Origin: Methylomonas sp.
GTDB lineage: Bacteria > Pseudomonadota > Gammaproteobacteria > Methylococcales > Methylomonadaceae
Direction of reading: 5' to 3'
DNA: 5,074 nt
Assembly: GCA_026989715.1 (NCBI GenBank)
Contig: JALSIU010000070.1
Location: 1-5,074, forward strand
Positions 1 to 5,074 of the stretch are shown piece after piece. The stretch's first letter is position 1; every line of letters starts with the position of its first letter. Position numbers and translations under genes: made by a program. The notes under the pieces are model-generated. The model searched no databases and had not been told where the DNA came from. It saw nothing but the letters and a program-made list of their open reading frames with translations.

Positions 1-43
1 AGTTTTTATTTTTTATTTATCATTAATTAAAGGTATCTATTAT

Positions 44-1027
44 ATGGCTAATTTATTAGATCAACTAAAAGCAGTAACAGTTGCGGTTGCTGATACAGGT
101 GATATCGGTGCAATTGAAAAATATACACCACGTGATGCAACAACCAACCCTTCTTTAATTACTGCAGCGGCACAAATGCCACAATATCAAGGTATTGTTG
201 ATGATACACTGAAAGCTGCGCGTGAAACATTAGGTGCGGGGGCATCGGCGACTGAAGTTGCCGCGCTTGCATTTGATCGCTTGGCAGTTTCTTTTGGTTT
301 AAAAATATTAGAAATCGTACCAGGTCGTGTGTCAACAGAAGTTGATGCGCGTCTGTCTTATGATACTGATGCAACGGTTGCAAAAGGTCGTGATTTAATT
401 GCACAGTATGAAGCCGCGGGTATCAATCGTGACCGCATTCTTATTAAAGTTGCGGCAACATGGGAAGGTATTCAAGCCGCTGCGATTTTAGAAAAAGAAA
501 AAATTCATACTAACTTAACATTGGTATTTGGTTTGCATCAAGCGATTGCTTGTGCTGAAAATGGCATCACTTTAATTTCGCCTTTTGTCGGTCGTATTTT
601 AGATTGGTACAAAAAAGATACCGGTCGTGATTCTTATGAACCTGCAGAAGATCCAGGTGTTATGTCGGTTACTGAAATTTATAACTATTACAAAAAATTT
701 GGTTTTACAACTGAAGTGATGGGGGCAAGTTTCCGTAATTTAGGTGAGATTACCGAATTGGCTGGTTGTGATTTATTAACCATTGCTCCTGCATTATTAG
801 CGCAATTGCAAGAAACTGAAGGTGAGTTACCACGTAAGTTAGATCCTGTTAAAGCAGAAGCAATGGATATTGCAGAAATCAATGTTGATAAAGCAACTTT
901 TGATAAAATGCATGCCGAAAACAGAATGGCAACTGAGAAACTTGAGGAAGGAATCAAAGGTTTTGAAAAAGCACTTATTTCTTTAGAAGAGCTATTGGAA
1001 AATCGTCTTGCTGAATTAGAAGCGTAA
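44..1027 (+). CDS. tal: Transaldolase (TalB type, class I aldolase)
   Basis: Cytoplasmic transaldolase, which moves a dihydroxyacetone unit from sedoheptulose 7-phosphate to glyceraldehyde 3-phosphate, giving erythrose 4-phosphate and fructose 6-phosphate in the non-oxidative pentose-phosphate (or RuMP) pathway. The 327-residue product follows E. coli TalB (317 residues, recalled) along its whole length. Visible landmarks are VADTGD with Asp17, DATTNPS with Asn35, STEVDARLSYD with Glu99, DRILIK with the Schiff-base Lys135, NLTL with Asn157 and Thr159, and ISPFVGRILDWY with Ser179 and Arg184. These sit three residues later than the E. coli equivalents, including Lys132. The ATG lies 10 nt after AAAGG (29-33), a good ribosome site. 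The last ~60 residues diverge from E. coli and end in a Glu/Leu-rich helix that accounts for much of the extra length. Eleven of 14 arginines are CGT, suggesting high expression. It is monocistronic on the downstream side, ending at a terminator; what lies upstream is not visible. Confidence 0.97.
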   Translation: MANLLDQLKAVTVAVADTGDIGAIEKYTPRDATTNPSLITAAAQMPQYQGIVDDTLKAARETLGAGASATEVAALAFDRLAVSFGLKILEIVPGRVSTEVDARLSYDTDATVAKGRDLIAQYEAAGINRDRILIKVAATWEGIQAAAILEKEKIHTNLTLVFGLHQAIACAENGITLISPFVGRILDWYKKDTGRDSYEPAEDPGVMSVTEIYNYYKKFGFTTEVMGASFRNLGEITELAGCDLLTIAPALLAQLQETEGELPRKLDPVKAEAMDIAEINVDKATFDKMHAENRMATEKLEEGIKGFEKALISLEELLENRLAELEA

Positions 1028-1049
1028 GTTTTTAAATGACGTGATACAG

Positions 1050-1076
1050 AAAAGGCCTACTTTGTAGGCCTTTTTT
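1050..1076 (+). terminator. Rho-independent terminator of tal
   Basis: A perfect 11-bp stem, AAAAGGCCTAC (1050-1060) with GTAGGCCTTTT (1064-1074), closes a TTT loop, and the T-run continues to 1076. It starts 22 nt after the tal stop codon. This is a textbook intrinsic terminator for the plus strand. The gene on the other side, metG, ends at 1113 on the minus strand and converges on the same hairpin. Read in that direction the stem is identical, but only four T residues follow, all inside the stem, and the next bases are CTG. It may therefore stop metG transcripts less efficiently; no other terminator-like hairpin is visible between the two genes. Confidence 0.93.
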
Positions 1077-1112
1077 ATGCTTGTAAGATTAAGAATTAAG
1101 GTTGCTGAAAAT

Positions 1113-3134
1113 CTATTTGACTCGCATACCTGCAGTGGCACCAGCATCAGGATGTAATATCCATAAATCTTCACCGCCAGGGCCGGCTGCCAGTACCATA
1201 CCTTCCGATATGCCGAATTTCATTTTACGAGGTTTTAAATTAGCAACGACAACCGTTAGTTTACCTTCTAAGTCTTCTGGTTTATAGGCTGATTTTATAC
1301 CGGCAAAAACATTGCGAGTTTCATCACCAATATCGACCGTGAGCTGTAATAGTTTGTTCGCTCCTGTGACATGCTCTGCTTTAACTATTTTTGCAATACG
1401 TAAATCAATTTTGGCAAAATCATCAAATTCAATTTCATTGGCAATAGGTTCAAATTTTTTGGCCGCAGGTGTTGTTGCTATTTTTTCTAGATTAGCTTTA
1501 GAGCTTTCTATAATGGCCGTAATTTTAGGTTCTTCTACGCGAGTCATTAAAGCTTTAAAAGGCTTGATTGCGTGATTTGTGAGTGGTTTAGCAGTATTAG
1601 GCCAAGGTTGCGCGGGTATATTTAAGAAAGTTTCGCTTTCAGTGGCTAGCTGAGGTAGCACGGGCTTTAAATAAGCGACTAATAAGCGAAATAAATTGAT
1701 GCCCATAGAGCAAATATCATGTAATTCTTGATCTTTGCCGGTTTCTTTTGCGATAAGCCAAGGTTTTTTCTCATCTATATACTGGTTAGCTTTGTCGGCT
1801 AAAGCCATAATTTCACGCATTGCTTTGCCATATTCACGTGACTCATAGAGAGCTGCGATGGTATCGCTATTGTCTGTAAATTCGTTGAATAGTTCCAGTT
1901 CAGAGCAGTGATTTGATAGTTGCCCATCAAAGCGTTTTTTTATAAACCCGCTACAACGGCTGGCAATATTAACCACTTTTCCGACTAAATCTGAGTTAAC
2001 GCGTTGGCTGAAATCTTCAAAGTTTAAATCTATATCATCAACACCTGCGCTGAGTTTGGCGGCAAAGTAATAGCGTAAATATTCAGGGTTTAAATGGTCT
2101 AAGTAGGTGCGTGCTTTAATAAAAGTGCCGCGTGATTTAGACATTTTTTCGCCATTAACCGTTAGGAATCCATGGGCAAAAATGGCATTTGGCGTTCTAA
2201 AATTGGCGCCATTTAACATAGCGGGCCAAAATAAGGCATGGAAATAAATAATATCTTTACCGATAAAATGGTACAGTTCGGTAGTGCTCTCTTTTGCCCA
2301 ATATTCATCGAAATCTATATTTTGTTTAGAGCATAAGTTTTTAAAGCTGGCCATATAACCAATAGGGGCATCTAACCAAACATAAAAATACTTACCTGGA
2401 GCATCTGGTATTTCAAAACCGAAATAAGGTGCATCACGTGATATATCCCATTCATGTAAGCCGCTTTCTAGCCATTCTGCTAACTTATTACTGACTTCCG
2501 GTTGCAGGTGACCCTCAGTTGTCGTCCAAGTCTTTAGCATGGCATTAAAATCGGCGAGTTTGAAAAAATAATGCTCGGAATCTTTTTCGATGGGCTTTTC
2601 ACCTGAGATGGCAGAGACCGCATTTTTTAAATCAGTAGGAGCGTAAGTAGCACCACATACTTCGCAGTTATCACCATATTGTTCTTTAGCGTCACATTTA
2701 GGGCAGTCGCCTTTGATAAACCGGTCTGGTAAAAACATTTCTTTCACAGGGTCATACGCTTGAGTAATGCTGCGTGAGGTGATGTGCCCTGCTTCTTTTA
2801 AGCGTTGGTAGATTAAGCTGGAAAAATGCTGATTTTCTGTTGAGTGAGTGCTGTGGTAATTATCAAATTCAATGCCGAAGTCGGTAAAGTCGGCTAAGTG
2901 TTCTTTGCTGACTTGGGCAATCAGTTCTTCAGGGTTAATACCTTCACGATCTGCTTTGAGCATAATGGGGGTACCATGTGCATCATCAGCGCAGATGTAA
3001 TAGCATTGATTGCCTCGTTGTTTTTGGAAGCGGGACCAAATGTCAGTTTGTATATATTCAACTAGATGACCTAAGTGGATAGGGCCATTGGCATAGGGTA
3101 GGGCACTGGTAATAAGGATTTTTCTATCTGACAT
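1113..3134 (-). CDS. metG: Methionyl-tRNA synthetase
   Basis: Cytoplasmic class I aminoacyl-tRNA synthetase that charges initiator and elongator tRNA-Met. At 673 residues it is close to E. coli MetG (677, recalled). In order: a Rossmann catalytic fold with the HIGH-type motif HLGH at 20-23; a zinc knuckle with Cys144, Cys147, Cys157 and Cys160; methionine-pocket residues Leu12, Tyr14, Trp253 and His299; KMSKS at 330-334; a helical anticodon-binding domain with Asn389, Arg393 and Trp459, matching E. coli Asn391, Arg395 and Trp461; and a C-terminal OB-fold tRNA-binding domain from about 570 to 673 (FAKIDLRIAKIVKAEHV onward), which supports dimerisation in this family. The ATG start is fixed by the family N-terminus (KILITSALPYANGPIHLGH), but no clear Shine-Dalgarno precedes it: the bases just upstream on the minus strand are CGTCCTTTTT. 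It is divergent from apbC/mrp and convergent with tal. Confidence 0.98.
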   Translation of the reverse strand: MSDRKILITSALPYANGPIHLGHLVEYIQTDIWSRFQKQRGNQCYYICADDAHGTPIMLKADREGINPEELIAQVSKEHLADFTDFGIEFDNYHSTHSTENQHFSSLIYQRLKEAGHITSRSITQAYDPVKEMFLPDRFIKGDCPKCDAKEQYGDNCEVCGATYAPTDLKNAVSAISGEKPIEKDSEHYFFKLADFNAMLKTWTTTEGHLQPEVSNKLAEWLESGLHEWDISRDAPYFGFEIPDAPGKYFYVWLDAPIGYMASFKNLCSKQNIDFDEYWAKESTTELYHFIGKDIIYFHALFWPAMLNGANFRTPNAIFAHGFLTVNGEKMSKSRGTFIKARTYLDHLNPEYLRYYFAAKLSAGVDDIDLNFEDFSQRVNSDLVGKVVNIASRCSGFIKKRFDGQLSNHCSELELFNEFTDNSDTIAALYESREYGKAMREIMALADKANQYIDEKKPWLIAKETGKDQELHDICSMGINLFRLLVAYLKPVLPQLATESETFLNIPAQPWPNTAKPLTNHAIKPFKALMTRVEEPKITAIIESSKANLEKIATTPAAKKFEPIANEIEFDDFAKIDLRIAKIVKAEHVTGANKLLQLTVDIGDETRNVFAGIKSAYKPEDLEGKLTVVVANLKPRKMKFGISEGMVLAAGPGGEDLWILHPDAGATAGMRVK

Positions 3135-3174
3135 AAAAAGGACGTTTAACTCGAAATAATTAAGGGCTGAGGAA

Positions 3175-3203
3175 ATTATGAGCCTTAAGGCTAAAAATGT
3201 CGT
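3175..3203 (-). promoter_or_regulatory. Candidate sigma-70 promoter for metG
   Basis: Read on the minus strand, ACGACA (plus positions 3198-3203) matches the -35 consensus TTGACA at four of six positions, and CATAAT (3175-3180) matches the -10 consensus at five of six. The spacer is exactly 17 bp (3181-3197). This would start transcription near 3168, giving a leader of about 33 nt before the metG ATG. It is the best-scoring pair I found by eye in the intergenic region. Its spacer contains the 12-bp palindrome listed separately. The assignment is by consensus matching only; a second CATAAT at 3206-3211 has no acceptable -35 partner. Confidence 0.5.
3181..3192. repeat. Perfect 12-bp palindrome in the metG promoter spacer
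   Basis: AGCCTTAAGGCT is its own reverse complement. It lies wholly between the candidate -10 and -35 boxes of metG, where a bound dimeric protein would block RNA polymerase. A related TTAAGGGCT occurs at 3160-3168, near the predicted metG start point, and resembles one half of the palindrome (TTAAGGCT) with an extra G. An operator role is inferred from symmetry and position; I do not recognise the sequence as the site of a known regulator. Confidence 0.4.
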
Positions 3204-3231
3204 TTATTATGGCATAAAATAGAGCAATATT

Positions 3232-3261
3232 TCGACCAAAAATAGCTTGTGTGCTTATATA
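3232..3261 (+). promoter_or_regulatory. Weak candidate promoter for apbC-dcd
   Basis: TCGACC (3232-3237) matches the -35 consensus at four of six positions. An overlapping set of -10-like hexamers follows: TATATA (3256-3261, 18-bp spacer), TATACT (3258-3263) and TAGAAT (3263-3268). The latter two fit TATAAT better but have longer spacers of 20 and 25 bp. A start near 3268 would give mrp a leader of roughly 80 nt containing the 27-nt dyad. Some promoter must lie between metG and mrp because the two genes diverge, but which hexamers are used is uncertain. Confidence 0.3.
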
Positions 3262-3275
3262 CTAGAATACTGCAC

Positions 3276-3302
3276 AATAACCTAGTAAAATACTTGGTTA
3301 TT
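3276..3302 (+). repeat. 27-nt imperfect dyad upstream of apbC/mrp
   Basis: The left arm AATAACC-T-AGTA (3276-3287) pairs with the right arm TACT-T-GGTTATT (3291-3302) around an AAA loop, giving 11 pairs with a single T/T mismatch. It lies 44 nt before the mrp ATG and just downstream of the candidate -10 elements. It could be a DNA operator for a dimeric regulator or a hairpin near the 5' end of the mrp-dcd transcript. A short T-rich stretch (ATTTTTC) follows at 3309-3315, but after a gap of several bases, so it is a poor intrinsic terminator. Confidence 0.45.
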
Positions 3303-3346
3303 AGGTTTATTTTTCAAATTTAACATATTACGGAACTGATATATCC

Positions 3347-4432
3347 ATGATTGACAAAGCAGATATAGAAAATTTATTAAAAAATATTATTGACCCAAAT
3401 AGTGAAACTGATTTGGTAAGTGCGCGTTCAGTAAAAAAGATTATAGTTGATGGGGCGCATGTAGAGGTTGATTTAGAGTTAGGTTATCCTGCAAAAAGTT
3501 TTATAGAGGGCTTTGAGCGACAAATTACAGAAAAGATTAGTGCATTAGATGGTATAACTTCCGTTAAGGTTAATATTGGCGTTAATATTGTTACGCATGG
3601 TGTACAAAATACCTTAAAGCCCATTGCTAATATTAAAAATATTATTGCTATTGCCTCGGGAAAAGGCGGAGTGGGTAAATCGACAACATCTGTTAATCTA
3701 GCCTTGGCACTGGCAGCAGAAGGGGCAACGGTAGGTATTTTGGATGCTGATATTTATGGGCCTAGTATTCCGACTATGCTGGGCTTATCGGGTTACCCTG
3801 AAAGCCAAGATAATAAAACCATGATGCCTAAAGTGTCTTATGGGATTCAAACCATTTCCATCGGTTATTTGATAGAGCCTGACCAGCCGATGATTTGGCG
3901 TGGCCCAATGGTGACTAATGCTTTACAGCAACTTTTGAATGATACTAACTGGGCGGATGTCGATTATCTGATTGTTGATTTGCCACCTGGTACGGGAGAT
4001 ATTCAATTGACATTATCACAGCAGATTCCTGTGAGTGGGGCGGTAATTGTAACAACCCCTCAAGATATTGCTTTGATTGATGCTCAGCGTGGCTTAGGTA
4101 TGTTTGAGAAGGTCAATGTTCCTGTATTAGGGGTAGTTGAAAATATGAGCATGCATATTTGTAGTGAATGTGGACATGAAGAGGCTATTTTTGGGACAGG
4201 GGGCGGTGCGGCCATGGCAGAGAAAAATAACATTGAATTGTTAGGTAGTTTGCCGCTAGATATGCATATTCGTGAGTTCGCAGATTGTGGCCGGCCTACT
4301 GTTGTTGCTGACCCTGATAGTCGTGCTGCCAATATTTATAAAGAGATAGCACGCAAGATGTCCGCTAAATTGGCTTTAAAAAGTAAGGACTTCAGTAGTA
4401 AATTTCCTAAGATTGTGATTCAAAACACCTGA
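3347..4432 (+). CDS. apbC: Iron-sulfur cluster carrier ATPase ApbC/Mrp
   Basis: Cytoplasmic P-loop NTPase of the Mrp/NBP35 family. Characterised members bind a labile 4Fe-4S cluster as a dimer and pass it to apo-proteins. The 361-residue product has an N-terminal DUF59/MIP18-like domain (about 1-80), then the ParA/MinD-like ATPase domain. That domain shows the deviant Walker A SGKGGVGKS (104-112, Lys106 and Lys111), the DADIYGPS segment with Asp133 and Asp135, and Walker B VDYLIVDLPPGTGD ending near 218. The CxxC pair Cys272/Cys275 (ICSECGH), the expected cluster ligand at the dimer interface, is present. The tail after about 340 is Lys/Ser-rich and not recognised. The ATG follows a modest CGGAA site (3331-3335), 11 nt away. 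It is divergent from metG and 49 bp upstream of dcd in the same direction, so an mrp-dcd operon is likely. The symbol mrp is also used. Confidence 0.95.
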   Translation: MIDKADIENLLKNIIDPNSETDLVSARSVKKIIVDGAHVEVDLELGYPAKSFIEGFERQITEKISALDGITSVKVNIGVNIVTHGVQNTLKPIANIKNIIAIASGKGGVGKSTTSVNLALALAAEGATVGILDADIYGPSIPTMLGLSGYPESQDNKTMMPKVSYGIQTISIGYLIEPDQPMIWRGPMVTNALQQLLNDTNWADVDYLIVDLPPGTGDIQLTLSQQIPVSGAVIVTTPQDIALIDAQRGLGMFEKVNVPVLGVVENMSMHICSECGHEEAIFGTGGGAAMAEKNNIELLGSLPLDMHIREFADCGRPTVVADPDSRAANIYKEIARKMSAKLALKSKDFSSKFPKIVIQNT

Positions 4433-4448
4433 TTTTAAGATAAAATCA
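4430..4448 (+). repeat. Hairpin overlapping the mrp stop codon
   Basis: TGATTTTA (4430-4437) and TAAAATCA (4441-4448) form a perfect 8-bp stem with an AGA loop. The mrp stop TGA is the first three bases. Only one base pair is G-C and no T-run follows, so it is not a convincing terminator. An alternative, mutually exclusive pairing exists between TGTGATT (4414-4420, inside mrp) and AATCACA (4444-4450). The position between two same-strand genes suits an mRNA-processing or translational-coupling role, but AT-rich DNA yields such stems by chance fairly often. Confidence 0.4.
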
Positions 4449-4481
4449 CACTATTTGACTAAATTAATAAGCAATAAAAGT

Positions 4482-5048
4482 ATGAGTATAAAATCAGATA
4501 GATGGATTCGGCGTATGGCTGAAGAGCAAGGGATGATTTCACCTTTTGAAGCGGGGCAGGTGAGGCATTCTGAACAAGGTAAAGTAATTTCGTATGGCAC
4601 ATCTAGCTATGGTTATGATGTACGTTGCTCAAATGAGTTTAAAATTTTTACCAATATCAATTCAGCGATAGTTGACCCGAAAGCCTTTAGCGAGCATAGC
4701 TTTGTTGATGTACAGTCTGATGTCTGCATTATTCCACCGAATTCATTTGCATTAGCGCGTACTGTTGAATATTTTCGTATTCCTCGGGAAGTTCTTACGA
4801 TTTGCTTAGGTAAGTCAACCTATGCGCGTTGTGGTATTATTGTTAATGTCACACCGTTAGAGCCTGAATGGGAAGGGCATGTTACCTTGGAGTTCTCTAA
4901 TACTACCCCTTTACCGGCAAAAATATATGCCAATGAAGGGGTGGCACAGATGCTGTTTTTTAGTGGTGATGAGGTTTGTGCAACCTCTTATAAAGATAGA
5001 GGCGGAAAATACCAAGGGCAAGAAGGCGTTACTTTGCCAAAGGCATAA
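4482..5048 (+). CDS. dcd: dCTP deaminase
   Basis: Cytoplasmic enzyme that deaminates dCTP to dUTP, which dUTPase then converts to dUMP for thymidylate synthesis. The 188-residue product matches the gammaproteobacterial form (as recalled from Pseudomonas) from MSIKSDRWIRRMAEE to the end. Landmarks are SYGTSSYGYDVR (37-48), CLGKSTYARCG (108-118) with Ser112 and Arg116, and VTLEF (134-138) with Glu137 aligning to the catalytic Glu138 of E. coli Dcd, then the C-terminal lid KYQGQ (176-180). The loop before Glu137 reads TPLEPEWEGH and is two residues shorter than in E. coli. I see no direct evidence for the bifunctional DCD-DUT activity of some archaeal and mycobacterial relatives. The reading frame opens at TTG 4455, but the ATG at 4482 gives the family N-terminus, so it is preferred. 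The ribosome site is weak (AAAAG at 4476-4480, one base from the ATG). It probably shares the mrp transcript. Confidence 0.96.
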   Translation: MSIKSDRWIRRMAEEQGMISPFEAGQVRHSEQGKVISYGTSSYGYDVRCSNEFKIFTNINSAIVDPKAFSEHSFVDVQSDVCIIPPNSFALARTVEYFRIPREVLTICLGKSTYARCGIIVNVTPLEPEWEGHVTLEFSNTTPLPAKIYANEGVAQMLFFSGDEVCATSYKDRGGKYQGQEGVTLPKA

Positions 5049-5068
5049 AGGCTTTACGCTTTTGGCAA
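5034..5068 (+). terminator. Possible terminator hairpin at the dcd 3' end
   Basis: TTGCCAAAGGC (5034-5044) pairs with GCTTTTGGCAA (5058-5068) through 11 positions, one of them a G-U wobble in RNA. After a single A/C mismatch, the interior TAAA (5046-5049) and TTTA (5053-5056) can pair around a GGC loop. The dcd stop codon (5046-5048) is inside the structure. The strength and location suggest the end of the mrp-dcd transcript, but the window stops six bases later (CTTGAT), with no T-run visible, so intrinsic termination cannot be confirmed. A role in RNA stability is the alternative. Confidence 0.45.
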
Positions 5069-5074
5069 CTTGAT

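Noticed and set aside
1..43. A promoter or upstream terminator in the T-rich leader of tal
   Set aside because: The stretch is too short and simple in composition to assign -10/-35 boxes or a stem; the tal promoter probably lies outside the window.
159..957. Two minus-strand reading frames inside tal
   Set aside because: They are antisense to a complete transaldolase and show no homology that I recognise.
1102..1575. Two plus-strand reading frames opposite the metG 3' half
   Set aside because: They are antisense shadows of metG with low-complexity Ser-rich translations and no start signals.
3151..3235. Inverted repeat TCGAAATA (3151-3158) and TATTTCGA (3228-3235) flanking the metG promoter
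   Set aside because: An 8-bp match separated by 69 bp is close to chance expectation in a 212-bp AT-rich region, and it is not centred on the 12-bp palindrome.
3135..3346. T-box, SAM riboswitch or small gene in the metG-mrp intergenic region
   Set aside because: The predicted metG leader is only about 33 nt, too short for these riboswitches, and I found no reading frame with a convincing start in the gap.
4455..4481. A TTG-initiated nine-residue N-terminal extension of dcd
   Set aside because: The extension (MTKLISNKS) has no counterpart in the family form I recall, and the ATG at 4482 gives exactly the expected 188-residue protein. No Shine-Dalgarno favours the TTG.
4879..5073. A 64-codon plus-strand reading frame overlapping the end of dcd
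   Set aside because: It lies in another frame of a well-supported gene, has no ribosome site or recognisable composition, and runs into the window edge.

Overview
This 5,074-base window looks like an ordinary stretch of bacterial core chromosome from a low-GC gammaproteobacterium. The proteins resemble gammaproteobacterial housekeeping enzymes: a TalB-type transaldolase, an E. coli-type MetRS with a zinc knuckle and C-terminal tRNA-binding domain, an ApbC/Mrp ATPase with a DUF59 domain, and the 188-residue dCTP deaminase form known from Pseudomonas. The block metG (divergent) / mrp / dcd is, from memory, also found in Pseudomonas. The DNA is AT-rich. A low-GC methanotroph or sulfur-oxidiser relative is possible, but that is only a guess from transaldolase similarity and cannot be settled from four housekeeping genes.

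Layout. Bases 1-43 are a T-rich leader with a Shine-Dalgarno site. At 44-1027 (+) is tal. At 1050-1076 is a strong rho-independent terminator between tal and the convergent metG. At 1113-3134 (-) is metG. Bases 3135-3346 form a 212-bp divergent regulatory region holding a likely metG promoter with a perfect 12-bp palindrome in its spacer, a weaker candidate mrp promoter, and a 27-nt dyad in the presumed mrp leader. At 3347-4432 (+) is apbC/mrp. A hairpin starts in the mrp stop codon, and after a 49-bp gap comes dcd at 4482-5048 (+), read in the same direction and probably co-transcribed. A second, stronger dyad overlaps the dcd stop codon and runs almost to the window edge.

Function. The genes serve separate core tasks: carbon rearrangement in the pentose-phosphate network (tal), charging of initiator and elongator tRNA-Met (metG), iron-sulfur cluster delivery (apbC/mrp), and dUTP supply for dTMP synthesis (dcd). 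All four are full length with their key residues intact. I see no frameshift, mobile element, tRNA/rRNA, CRISPR array or defence-like gene. I do not see a previously undescribed system here. What deserves a second look is small-scale: the dyad symmetries in the metG-mrp intergenic region and around the mrp and dcd stop codons.
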